A DNA stretch of 64,000 bases. It comes from Pelodera strongyloides (Eukaryota > Nematoda > Chromadorea > Rhabditida > Rhabditidae). The position numbers and the translations under genes were made by a program. Location: the NCBI GenBank assembly GCA_036852015.1, contig JAANDG010000237.1, forward strand, positions 124,001 through 188,000, written 5' to 3'. Shown here in pieces: positions 51,484 through 63,100 of the stretch (position 1 is its first letter; each line of letters begins with the position of its first letter). The notes under the pieces were generated by a model. It was not told where the DNA came from. It saw only the letters and a list, made by a program, of their open reading frames with translations, and made no database searches.

Positions 51484-54218
51484 ATGGGCCAAACATTGCC
51501 GAAAATTGAAGGCGATTCTTACGTTCCTGAAGATTTTACCGACGATTGTCTTGAGTGTATCTTTTTACGCTTAAGAAAAGAGGACTTGCTCAACGTCATG
51601 CTGGTAAGTCTTTTCCATTTTACAGTGCATTTTTGAATGCGTGAGGCTGCCGCAAGTTGGCAAGCTGCATTGTGGCACTGAACTTATCCGTTAATACATC
51701 GCAGTGTTGCTACCGGGAAATGTATGGTAACTTGGTAACGTCAGTATGTGTTTCAGGTGTGTCGTCGATTCTATGATGTTGTCAATAGTACCTCATTTTC
51801 CCTGAAGTTCTGCCAGGCGAATGGCTACACTTTACCACCACTCGAATGGCGGAGATATGCCAGTAATTCACAGGTTTTTTTTGTGTCTACTAAATGAAAA
51901 AAAAACATTGTTTAGGCCGTAAACTAAAAAAAATTAACTTGTATAGAAGTAAATAAATAGTTATGCTTCAAGAGCGTGCACCTTTATTCAAGGGTGGTTC
52001 AGTCGTTCAGTACATTGTTCAACGTTTATGACTTGTGCCGCAGAGGCCCTGACTCAGTGAGCAACGGACACCGAATTCCAGATGACAAATGCTGGAAGTC
52101 TTGGCTTTATGGCTTACATTAGGCTTATTTGAAATCGGACAACATATACTCATGCAGTAATTTGTTAGAGAAACTACAGTGTGAAAAATAGTAAATTTTG
52201 TTAACCATTGAAGTGTTATGTACATACGCTTGGTATGTTGTGCTAACAATAAGTGTGATGAGTGTTTCTGTTTCAGGAAGGCCCCTTTGACTACCGAAGG
52301 ATATACGAGGGATTCGACCCGTATGGTTGCATTTGTCCCGAAAATTATTTTGTTGGACGACTATCCGCGGATGAGGTCAATTGTGGAGATGAAGGCACTT
52401 TTAATGATACGAATCAATTCGGACCGTTTCAGAGAGTATGCCGCAGGTTCGTAAGTATATCGATGTACATTATGCATCTAGTGCTTTTGTGTGGGTCAGG
52501 GTATTTATTTCCGTTCGTAAATCTGGTGTTGGTCGCTTAGTTGATGTGGAAACACAAAATACCAGTGATGCGTTTCACTGTACAAAGATTGTTGGTGCGT
52601 TTTTACGTATACGCACCGATTTCTGCCCACGCGCGTTTTAGAATTATGACTACTGACATTGTCCAGAGGAAAACAAAACAACGAAGGTTTGGGATATTGA
52701 AAATTAAGTGTCTCATTGCCCAGCCCATGTTCCTAGGCATAAATTGGTGCGTGAATCACGCACTTGTGTGAAACATATAGTTACGCGGAACTGCACTCCT
52801 TGACTAAGGAGTGCGACTCGTTCATCGCCTATGTCCCAGCACTTGGATTTTTGAAATACATTCTAAAAATTTTTTATCAGTAAATGCTAGTGGTTGGTAT
52901 TGGTATAATAACTTAATAACTTGTAACTTACAGCATAGCGAGGGAAACACCGCCTAAAGGCCTAGCGCCACAAGAAAGAGAAGACGAAGTACCCTCGAAA
53001 TTCGATACATGTTTTGCAACTTCCTATTTCTGGGGTTCGCGAACATATTCGATTGATCTAATTCATCTTGGCATCGAGGTATTTTTTTCCATTTCATTTG
53101 CTGGTGATATGTTGACTGTATTTGTTCCGTGAATTGACCTCCGAGGTTTTCGCAATGTTCGCCCTGTTACGGATGATGGTTATGTTCGCTCATTCATTGC
53201 CTTTTGGCAACTTAATTTTGTCATCATGCCATTTGTTCTACTTTTCAGGAGTGGGTTCTGGACCATGCTCGTCCCCGCATTATAATAGAAGAGTGGACGG
53301 CACCTCGGTTCGATTGTGCTTCTGAATATCGTCTTACTGCCACTTTACTGAAAAATGGCGAGGTCTATAATGAGGATCTGCGATATCCCTCAGGTCGCCG
53401 TGGCCAACTGAGCAGAGAGTATGTCCAGTGGGGTACGTACCTTTTTTTAGTATCATTAGGTAGGGCGATTTTTGGAGGAACTCTTCTGGAGTTCAATTTT
53501 GGGCATATTGTGTTGGGATAAAAGTTACTCCATTTTCATTTTTATTAAAATCTTCATTCGTTACCGGTAATGTCGAGAGAGAGGAGTGCCTAACCTATGT
53601 GACACTCTTTTTAGCCGAAAACATTCAATTCGAACGTAACGAATTGGTCCTGGAGAATTATTCGTTTGGCGTTCGAACTTTGGTTATTGAATCGAGAGGC
53701 AAAGACAAACAGTTTTGGCGTGGCAACTATGGCTGCAAATTCGCGGGACTGACCATCAGGGTGAGGCAACTTATAATTTTTTCGTGTGTTTATGTCGTAG
53801 TGTGAACTCAGCTCAGGCTTCAGCAAAATGCGGACGGTTTTATTTTCAAGACATGTTAGAATTTCTTTTGTTTTGTGCGATATAGTAGGTTATATCAGTT
53901 CAGTTGTTCTTTTCACTGAGTATGTCCCCATCAGCCTGATGGCCCTTTATGATTGCTATTGCAGTTCGCAGTTTGGTCAAGTGACGGAAATTCATTTTGG
54001 TACTTTTGTGAGTCATTAAGTTTAATGATTCTTTGTTTCAGTTTGAACTGCCTAACGAGTTGAGGTCCCTGCAACCTTCGGATTTTGAAGACGAGCACAT
54101 TCCACCGCAAGAAGACTATTCAGGTCAACGTCTATTTCGAATGCCACTTCGAAGTCTTCGAGTGCCACTCTTTAGAGGCCGTAGGGGCGGGGGCCCCAGA
54201 GGTGGGCAAGCATCATGA
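51484..54218 (+). CDS. F-box protein with FBA domain, paralogue 1, 7 exons, 352 aa
   Basis: A probable substrate adaptor of an SCF ubiquitin ligase. Exons: 51484-51603, 51757-51873, 52277-52446, 52934-53078, 53249-53432, 53615-53760, 54042-54218, all in phase. Residues 15-60 form the F-box (PEDFTDDCLECIFLRLRKED then LLNVMLVCRRFYDVVN), where Skp1 would bind. The rest is an F-box-associated (FBA) domain as in FBXO2/6/44 and NCCRP1: FDPYGCICPENYFVGRL, CFATSYF, EWTAPRFDCASEY, and NYGCKFAGLTIRFELP at its end. Family members recognise glycoproteins; sugar binding here is inference. The C-terminus ends in a basic Gly/Arg-rich tail (GRRGGGPRGGQ), unlike the acidic tail of paralogue 2. The ATG lies 8 bases after a CTGCAG acceptor. 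AATAAA at 54521 is the first 3' signal. Confidence 0.93.
51955..52135. repeat. Dispersed repeat family K, copy 3
   Basis: TTATGCTTCAAGAGCGTGCA, GGGTGGTTCAG, TTATGACTTGTGCCGCAGAG and TTCCAGATGACAAATGCTGG follow the same order as at 8490-8650. In F-box paralogue 1 intron 2. Confidence 0.6.
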
Positions 54219-54520
54219 TTCTGATTCAGGCTGGTTCTCATATATAATTATAATTTTCTGTAGAAATAGTATAGTAGAAATTATAAATAATTCCTTTGTG
54301 TCGTCGAAGTGTGCTTGTTGGTAGGTGACTATTAACATGGCGTATCTAAGTAAGAACATTGTATTCTACCATTCACACTCTTGAAGCATAGATACTTACT
54401 TTGAACCTTAGAAATATTATTCGTATTGCAAGTTATCTACATATCGCCAAATTTACTTGTGTCCTTGCTTGCCAAAGACTATTTTATTATCTATTTCTTA
54501 CATAATTGCCTTGTTCGTAG

Positions 54521-54526
54521 AATAAA
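54521..54526 (+). terminator. Polyadenylation signal of F-box paralogue 1
   Basis: AATAAA 303 bases after the stop. Another AATAAA at 54693 is an alternative. Confidence 0.5.
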
Positions 54527-55590
54527 CTTATGTGCATAACTCTTAGATTTGTTGTTCTGTTTTGGTACCGGTGCTAGATTCCATTGAAAGTATTACGTGA
54601 TGTAATAGTTAACAGATTAGGTTGTCTGACGTTCCTGTGATATTTTGCTAACTGTGTCGGTTTTTACGATGTATCCTGGCTTTTAAACTTTTAATAAATG
54701 TACAAATTTTTATTCTGCCTCTTACCTCTTATTGAGTTCTGTGGTCTTCAAGACCCTTCATTATCGTGAATTGGTATTTTGTTTATTGTTATCAATCGGA
54801 TGAACGCAAGTTACGGTACTTATTGCATCTTTCCAGATATTTGCACAAAATGGTCGACCGAGTGTCTGTATTACACAGGATCCATCGGAATATGATTACA
54901 AAAGATGTGCCGGAATCGAGGATTCTGCAAAGATGATTCGATGATTGATGTAAAGAAACGGAACGTGGGAAGATGAACGCGCATCGATCGGCCAGTTGTG
55001 CGCTCGAGGTACTTTTTGTTGTCTTTATTTTCATTTTGTATGGATTCTTATTTTTCAGCGCCCGTTCGGGTCCCGCCTAGTATTTTAGTGTGGCATAATT
55101 ATTATAGTTTCATACTTTCCGGGTAAGCGTTCGCCTGTCATTTGAATCGATTGCTTTCTGTTTATATACTGTTCGACTGTTCCCTTTCCACTTACGACTT
55201 CGAACTTTTGTTTGTCATCTTCGCATTGCAAATTGGAGTGCAACGCAAAATAGGGTAGGGAATGGAGAGAAAATATAGGTGCAGAGCGACGATGTATCAC
55301 ATTTGTTTGGATAAGTCCACCTAAAACATTGTATTGCTCAACGAATTTCCACACTGACGTGACTGACGGACTGCCCACTTTTCCGGTTGAAGGCTTTTAG
55401 TCAGTAATTTACTACAAGCTGCTACCCACTTGTCTTTAGTACTATGTATTCACTTGCCACATTCCCCTTTTCCTTCTCAGATTCATATTGATGTCTTTAA
55501 ACTTTTCTTTTTCTTGTTGTCAGTCCCTATAATTTCTTTCATTTTCATTGTGCAACTGCAACGTAGATTGTTTGCTTGCAAGATTTCGAC

Positions 55591-55760
55591 TTAAAGCGAA
55601 ATGCCAGCTCCTTTGGAAAATTAGCATATGATAAGCAAATCCTATGTATCCTATGCTAATTTTGTACGATCGTTAACGGCAATCGTACAAAATTAGCATA
55701 GGATACATAGGATTTGCTTATCATATGCAAATTTTCCAAAGGGGCTGGCATTTCGCTTTA
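55591..55760. mobile_element. MITE, family A, just upstream of F-box paralogue 2
   Basis: Left TTAAAGCGAAATGCCAGCTC, right GGGGCTGGCATTTCGCTTTA. Nearly perfect palindrome. The right flank is TTAC rather than TTAA. It ends 25 bases before the ATG at 55785. Confidence 0.92.
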
Positions 55761-55784
55761 CTGTCTTCTTCAGCAGGTCCAGTG

Positions 55785-58700
55785 ATGAGGGAAACGTTGC
55801 CTAAATCTGATGCTTCGATTCCAGAAGATTTTACCGATTACTGTCTTGCGTGTGTCTTCAGTCACGTGGGAAAGAAGGACCTGCTCAATGTTATGCTGGT
55901 AAGTGGTTTTTGGTTTCATACTTGGATGACGATGCATTCGAGATGGGCAATTTGCGGAAAGAAAATAAAAAAAGTTGTTCGAGATGGCCACCGAAAAAAA
56001 AATAATACATGCAAAAATAATTGCCGAAAATTCAAATTGCGGTGTACCGTAGCCGAAACTAGACTCAAATGATTCTTTGCACATTTGTGCCTCGAAGCAA
56101 ATATTTTCTTTTCCTGAAAGTTCCCTGGATGTCTGCGATACCACTACGCGCGAAGAGTTCAAATGCGTGTGCTACTTTCTACGACTTATGTCACTTATGT
56201 GCGATCCGCTACTAATCAGCTGTGTTTGTAGCAGTGCAGCATCTAGTACTCTATCTACTACCAGCCGTTCGAAGAGCCCTACGGGCTCTTCTCCGACTGG
56301 AGGAATCGGCCTTCGGCCGATTGTTTCCCTATTTAAAAAAAGGATTGCTACAATTTAAAAAGTTAACTCTCGTCTCTTTCTCCTCCCACACATTCACACG
56401 TCTCTGATTGTGGAAACGTATAATAATCAGTTTGGATCACCACTCGACTAATGCTACCATGCAAATTTGCTATTGAAGGTGCTGTATGTAGGGCAGAGGA
56501 TTATCCTTGTGATAAGCTAGCATAGCTCAGCTGGTAGAGCGTTGGACTGTGAAGCGAGAGATTGTGTGCTGCTGTGGGTTCGAATCCCGCCAGCGGCAAA
56601 GATTTTGTATGTTCTCATTCGATTGTGAATAGAAAATTTTCTTTATGAAAGGATTTCGTTGCGTGCATACAAACAAAAGACCAAGTAAACTCTTCTCCTT
56701 TATATAATAAGATTATTACTCGTTTGTCTGTTATCGTCGTCTAGCGCTCACCATTGCAAGTGCGATTTGAAAAATACTGAAAGTGTATCATTATCGATAC
56801 CGTTTATTTGCAGACATGTCATCGATTCGTGGATGTTGTCAATACTTCGTCTTTTTATCTGAAGTTCTGCCAGGCGCATGGCTACAGTTTGCCACCAGTG
56901 GAATGGCGGAAATTCGCCAATTCACAGGTGCTGTACATAAGTTAATGCTTAGGAATTAATAAGAATGGCCCTCGGGTGGTTTGAGTCTATTACGCCCTCC
57001 GGTTATGTAAATTTTGCCTTTTTTCATCTGTGGCGCTGGTGGAGAGGCCCACGAGAAAAAAAGTATTCCTCACTTTGCTTGTAAAGTATGTCCGGAATTT
57101 CAGAAATATTACTGTGAAAACCGCATTGCTTGAAACCTAGAACTCGCAGAGTTATTCATCGGCAAACGGTTCGGCCAGGTACCGTAGTCAGCAACGTCAA
57201 AATTCGTTTCTACGGTTTATATCCGTTCATTTGCATTCTTTCTCTACATAATAATGGTGAAACGAATAAAGTTCATTCCTACGATTATAAAGAAGCGTTT
57301 CCAATACAGCAATACCCCAAAAGCGCAAAAATTGATTCTGACTACGGTACCTGGCGGAACTGTTTGCCGCGGAATAACTCTGCGAGTTCTAGGCGTAAAA
57401 AATGTGGTTTTTGCCGGAATATTTCTGAAATACTGGACATTCTGTACAAATAAATTGAGGAAAGCATTTTCTCGTGGGCCTCTCCCTTTAGGTTTGGTCA
57501 ATACACTGTTGAATGCTGAACAAATATGAATTCTTGTGCGCAACATACATCACGCAAACACACAAACAAAGGTGCCAACTGTATCTCTTAAAAAAGAATC
57601 AAATGAATAAATAAAAATTAGGGATGCTTATTCCCTAATAAGGTGATAAGATGACCATCTATCTTGATCATTTCTACGTGATGCTTACTACTTTGAAGTT
57701 GGCCCTGATAGATGCGCATGAGGGGTATAGCTCAGTTTTCCGGATGTATTGTATCGTGCACGGAATTATGTATTCTGTATCTGAGCTGACCCTTTTCCTT
57801 TTCTATCTTTAGAATCGACCGTTTGACTACCGAAGAATATGCGACGGATTCGACCCTTATGGTTGCATTTGTCCCGAAGATTTTTTTGTTGGGCGACTAT
57901 CGGCGTGGGAGCTCAATTGTGGAACAGAAGACACTTTTAATATCACGAATCATTTTGGACCGTTTAACAGAATATGTTTTAGGTTTGCATTACATTTTTA
58001 CATTACATTACGCACTACTGGGCGCTCTGGGCGTAAACCAATGTGTGAAATGACGCGCCGACCATCTCCGGTGGTGAAACATAACTTTCTTAGCCCCATG
58101 ATACGCATATATGATAAAGAATGTTTGCGCTTTCTATTTTGAACTTTGAAAACTCGTTGATCGATAAATTGATAGTTTGCGCAAGTCTCAAACTATCTTA
58201 CTTATAGGCTGGCGAGGGAAACACCTCCCATAGGGCTACGAGAAAGTGACCTTCCTCCGAAATTCGATACATGTTTTGCAACTTCCTATGTCGAGGGAGC
58301 GCGAACCTATGAAATTGATCTAGTTCGGCTTGGCATTGAGGTACGTTGTACTTTCACATTTACTAGCGAATCCCGTCCAGTGTTGTAATGTTCCTATTTC
58401 GTTAGCAAAATACTGTTCATTAGTCCTTGTTTAGCGAAAGGTATGTTTGTTGTGTGATGCGTTTCAAAAACCGGCCGCTATTTCGCTTAACTAACATAAC
58501 GTTCATCCTTACACTTCCAGGAGTGGGTTCTCGACTCGATTCGTCCCCGCATTATAATAGAAGAGTGGACGGCACCTCGGGTTGATTGTGCTTCTGAATA
58601 TCGTCTTACTGCTACTTTACCGAAGGAATGCCGGGTCTGTAATGAGGATCTCCAGTCCGGTCACCGTAGCCAGCTGAGCAGAAAGTATGTTCAGTGGGGT

Positions 58701-59558
58701 ATGTTCTTGCTACATCAATTTATTCGGTATTAAATACTGGTAGTACTTGTTCTTATTACTTTAATCCTTTGTTCACCTAAAGAACTTTTAGATCCGCTTC
58801 TTGGGTTTGAACGTAACGAGTTGGTTCTGGAGAATTATTCGAGCGGCGTTCGAATGTTGGTAATTCGGTCGGCAAGCAGAGACACTCAGGGTTGGGCTGG
58901 CAATTATGGCTGCAAATTCGCGGGCCTGACCATCAGGGTGAGTCGAACTTTCATTATTGTTAGCTAGCTAACATCATTTTTTACTTTCGGTGAACTCAGC
59001 GTGCGAGCTGTCCTTTTTTTCTAATTTCTAGAATTTGTGAGGGAATTTCTTCTTTTTTTTGTGTGGGACTGTGGGAGTGGGATTCTTGTTTCTTGTGGGT
59101 TGGTGGATGGAGAGGATAGGAAGTTAGGAAGTGCTTATGAAGAACGGCCACGGGGAAGAAAGAAGAAAGTACTTATAAATCGTCCATTAGAGTCGTCGTC
59201 ATGTCTGCTACTCTAGCATTAACATGTGTAGAGAAACTATGGCCATGGTGTCGTGATATACATACCATGACCTGCACTTTCTTAGAAAGAAGCATTAGGC
59301 TTGCTGACCTTTATTTACTAGTGATTTAGTTTAATTCTACGCGACGTACGCGTAGAGTGTTTCTCATTTTCTTTTTAGTTCGAGCTACCTAGCAAACTGG
59401 AGTTCGTGGAGCTGTGGGATTCTGAATGTGGACATTCTCTTTCAAGCGAGTCGTCTTATCCTCCATGTGAACATGACAATTACTTTCCGAGTCCGGAAGA
59501 AGAAAGTGATGCAGATGTGGATCCGGATGAATTTCTGCCCGATGGACATGCGTCCTGA
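55785..59558 (+). CDS. F-box protein with FBA domain, paralogue 2, 7 exons, 347 aa
   Basis: Same role and architecture as paralogue 1. Exons: 55785-55898, 56814-56927, 57813-57982, 58208-58340, 58521-58698, 58783-58937, 59379-59558, all in phase. F-box: PEDFTDYCLACVFSHVGKKD then LLNVMLTCHRFVDVVN. FBA landmarks: FDPYGCICPEDFFVGRL, CFATSYVEGARTYEIDLV, EWTAPRVDCASEY, GWAGNYGCKFAGLTIRFELP. The last exon adds an acidic tail (PEEESDADVDPDEF). The first two codons differ from its neighbours, and its ATG follows a CTTCAG acceptor at 55773 placed 12 bases beyond a MITE. Exons 4-6 are nearly identical to paralogue 3 while exons 1-3 are not. Intron 1 carries a tRNA-like unit, intron 2 a family G MITE, intron 6 a LINE 3' remnant. 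Exon 6 uses the acceptor CTAAAG where paralogue 3 has CTACAG. Confidence 0.92.
56271..56322. repeat. Two adjacent perfect hairpins
   Basis: GAAGAGCCCTACGGGCTCTTC (56271-56291, eight or more paired bases) and AATCGGCCTTCGGCCGATT (56304-56322) lie 12 bases apart in intron 1 of F-box paralogue 2. No T run follows, so they do not look like a terminator. Confidence 0.75.
56516..56598 (+). pseudogene. tRNA-like sequence in intron 1 of F-box paralogue 2
   Basis: A box TAGCTCAGCTGGTAGAGC and B box GGTTCGAATCC match Pol III consensus, and TTTT follows within ten bases. A His-type GTG could sit in the loop CTGTGAA, but the anticodon stem has two mismatches and the 5' acceptor strand does not pair with the 3' strand CAGCGGC. 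Instead the 3' half folds on itself (GCTGCTG with CAGCGGC). A tRNA relic or tRNA-derived short element is more likely than a working tRNA. Confidence 0.6.
57039..57491. mobile_element. MITE, family G copy 2
   Basis: Left GTGGAGAGGCCCACGAGAAA, right TCGTGGGCCTCTCCCTTTA. Internal segments such as TCGGCCAGGTACCGTAGTCA match 21391-21848. In F-box paralogue 2 intron 2. Confidence 0.88.
58456..58492. mobile_element. Solo right end of a family B MITE
   Basis: GATGCGTTTCAAAAACCGGC then CGCTATTTCGCTTAA matches only the right end of family B. The same remnant is at 61976-62009 in paralogue 3, so it predates their separation. Confidence 0.75.
59035..59206 (-). mobile_element. 3'-end remnant of a LINE in F-box paralogue 2 intron 6
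   Basis: From TTTGTGAGGGAATTTCTTC to GTACTTATAAATCG this matches 63318-63478, the 3' end of the longer LINE in the same intron of paralogue 3. Only the 3' untranslated part and a few terminal codons remain. Confidence 0.8.
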
Positions 59559-59875
59559 TTCGGCGTGATTCTGAAGCCACCTTTTTTTATTCTAAAGAAG
59601 ACCAACGCTTTGTTAAATGGGGCTACCATGTATTGTTTTTTTTCACCGAGCTGTTGAACATCCATACTAAGGTTAGACTATCGGACTCTGATAAGATGAA
59701 CTTGAACTTTCGGGATTTTTTACTGGTGCTAGTTATCGATAGATTCCATTCACAACCCTGTAATGCAACTAATTGCAACATTGAATTGTAATGCAACATT
59801 GAATGTAACAATTCGGCAAAACTATTAAAAAATACTATAGGTACGAGGGGTTCTAATGATTTGTCGGCGTTGTAT

Positions 59876-59881
59876 AATAAA
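59876..59881 (+). terminator. Polyadenylation signal of F-box paralogue 2
   Basis: AATAAA 318 bases after the stop and 300 bases before the next ATG. Confidence 0.55.
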
Positions 59882-60181
59882 GGTGCTGGTTTATTTGTCT
59901 GTGATCCTTGTTCGACTTGTGTGGTCTTGAAACCCTTTGGTTATCGTGAAACGTTTTTTGTGACATTTTCTTGTCTCTTATGTGCCGTAACTGCGTTATT
60001 ACGGTTTGCACTTAAATTTGTGTGTGTGTGTGTGTTTTTTTTGTTGAAAAATCACCAAAATGAGCGGTGGAACGCGATTTACGACGAAATTTTTTTTGCA
60101 TCGTCACATCGTGTTTCTTCGGCAACACATTTTTTTCACGAGTACATCTGATGTCTTTTTTCAGCAGATTCAGATTAGACC

Positions 60182-63100
60182 ATGGAGGGAGTGTTGCCGA
60201 ATTATGATTCTTCGTTTTCTGTGGATTTTCCCGATGACTGTCTTGCATGTATCTTTAGTCACATAAGAAGAGAGGACCTGCCCAAGGTCAGGCTGGTAGG
60301 TGATTTTTTTTTTTTTTTGCACTTTTTCACGATTGATACCTAAGGAGGATAAAATGGCGCGTTGTATGAATACAATGAATACAAGAAAACTACCACAAAA
60401 TGTGTCATTTATCACGGTAGATTTGTAGGTATGTCATCGGTTCTTTGATATCGTCAATTCTTCGTCTTTTTTTCGGGAGTTCTGCCTGGCGCATGGCTAC
60501 ACTTTACCATCACTGGAATGGCGGAAGTTTGCCAAATCACAGGTGCGGTTCTTAAATTATTCATTTTTAGTTATTGATAAGAAGTAGCAGGCGGGCAGTT
60601 TGCTCCCATTCCGACCATCACTCTATTGCATCCTCTAGTTATGTAAATTCTCCATTTTTACGTCTATCTGTCTAGGTTCGCCAATACACGATTGAATACT
60701 GTATTCTAGTACATAACCTACATCACACAATCAAACAAATAAGATTTCAACCTCATCTCTTACTCGAACGCGAAGGTTGGGATTTATGAAATAATTTTTA
60801 TAATGAATCAAATGAGTAAATACTATGAACACAAAGATTAGTAAAAGCCGGAGTCGTTGTAATAAAGGGCAACCACAACGGATGAGTTATTTCCGGGTGT
60901 CTATCCTGGACGAAATTGCGTGCTTAACTCTTCTGCGATGACTGTTTTCTGTTTTAGAATCGTCATTTTGACTTCCGAATAATATGCAAGGGATTCAACC
61001 CGTACGGTTCCATTTGTCCCGAAGATTATTTTGTTGGGCGCCTGTCCGCGGATGAGCTCAATTGGGGAAAACAAAGAACTTTTAACGCCACGGATCAATT
61101 TGGTCCATTTCGGAGAATTTGTCGCAGGTTCACATGACATATACATAGATCAGGCGGCCGTTAGGCGATTTCCAATACTAATGCCCTGTCCAAGTATGCG
61201 ATTCGCACTTGCGAAAATGACAAATACCTGTCCATGTTCGAGTCAATGTCAATGACAAGGTCCCGCAGCGATTTTGCATCTAGTATGGATCTATTTCAAA
61301 ATAGTACTGATCTATTTCAAAATAGTGCGGATTTCTTGCAAATAGTATGGATCTGATACACTTTCGCTGCAGGACCATGTCAAACGTGCGATTCGCATGG
61401 ATTACGGTAGGTAGTTGACATGCATGTAAAATGACTTGAACATGGACAGCGGTTTGACATTTTCGCAGGTGCAAATCGCATACATGGAAACCCCAACATA
61501 GATCAGGCGGCCGTTAGGCGATTTCCAATACTAACAATTCTTTAGAGTAGTCACGAAAAATGGGACACTTTTAAGATACGTCTGAAACGTATTTTCCAAC
61601 GTTTTGTAATATATATACTTTCGCTTATAATTGTTGGGGGTTCTGTAAAGTTGATCCTGCTCAAACCATACATATGAAAAATCGATAAATGATAGTTTAC
61701 CCAAGTCTCAAACTATCTTACTTATAGGCTGGCGAGGGAAACACCTCCCATAGGGCTACGAGAAAGTGACCTTCCTCCGAAGTTCGATACATGTTTTGCA
61801 ACTTCCTATGTCGAGGGAGCGCGAACCTATGAAATTGATCTAGTTCGGCTTGGCATTGAGGTACGTTGTACTTTCACATTTACTAGCGAATCCCGTCCAG
61901 TGTTGTAATGTTCCTATTTCGTTAGCAAAATACTGTTCATTAGTCCTTTTTAGCGAAAGGTATGTTTGTTGCGTGATGCGTTTCAAAAACCGGCCGCTCT
62001 TTCGCTTAAAGCGAATTAGCGGTCGGTCTCAACAAAAAAAATACAAAAAGAGGAGGAGTAAACAACCGTGCGTTGACCACCGTTTTCAAACCGTGTCTTT
62101 TTGACTTTAACTAGCTAAATTCAAAATATTTTGTCAACATTTCGTCATTTGGATGCTGCGGAGTGCGTGATAATTTGAAAAGGCCATCCCTCGATTTTTC
62201 CAGGGCCGTGCTAGTATTAAAATCGGCAAATCGCCTGAAGCGAATTTTCCCATACAAAATCGCAAAATATGATTGCTTGAGAACATTTTTGTGCAAGATG
62301 CACTTATTTGTTTGTGTTTTTATGTTTATTTTCGTTTATAGCTTTTTTCAAACTATTTTTGGTGAAAAAACCCCAAACCGGGTGGTATTTCGCTTTAAAG
62401 CGAATGTCAAGCCTGATTCACAGATATTCTATAGCACGCTGTCACAGCTACCGTAGTTTACACAATTTCTCTCGCGCTCTCCTCTTTTTCTTTGCTGACT
62501 TAAACAAATTTCTCTCGCGCCCTCCTCTTTTTCTTTGCTGTCTAACAGCAAACGGTCCTGCGGACAGAGAATAGTTCTGATTTTGTCCAAATGACCAGAA
62601 TCCCATATTGAAGGAGTTTTTTGGAGGGGTTTGAAATTGTTTTTCTTCTTATATGGAAGTTTTTGTTTATTTTTATTTTCACTTTCACTTTCCTTACCTT
62701 CAAAACATAAGCTTTCTTTTGAGCCCAACATGAAAAACCGGCTTGACATTCTTAACTAACATAACGTTCATCCTTCCACTTCCAGGAGTGGGTTCTCGAC
62801 CATGCTCGTCCCCGCATTATAATAGAAGAGTGGACGGCACCTCGGTTTGATTGTGCTTCTGAATATTCTCTTACTGCTACTTTACCGAAAGAATGCCGGG
62901 TCTGTAATGAGGATCTCCAGTCCGGTCACCGTAGCCAGCTGAGCAGAAAGTATGTTCAGTGGGGTATGTTCTTGCTACTTCAATGTATTCGGTATTAAAT
63001 ACTGGTAGTACTTGTTCTTATTACTTTAATCCTTTGCTCACCTACAGGACTTTTAGATCCGCTTCTTGGGTTTGAACGTAACGAGTTGGTTCTGGAGAAT

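Noticed and set aside
56516..56598. Functional His tRNA gene
   Set aside because: Pol III boxes are present, but the acceptor strands do not pair and the anticodon stem has mismatches, so it is listed as tRNA-like only.
45022..59558. Operon of GPCR and F-box genes
   Set aside because: Gaps between genes are 0.6 to 2.3 kb, much larger than the roughly 100-base spacing of nematode operons, and each gene has its own polyadenylation signal well before the next start.
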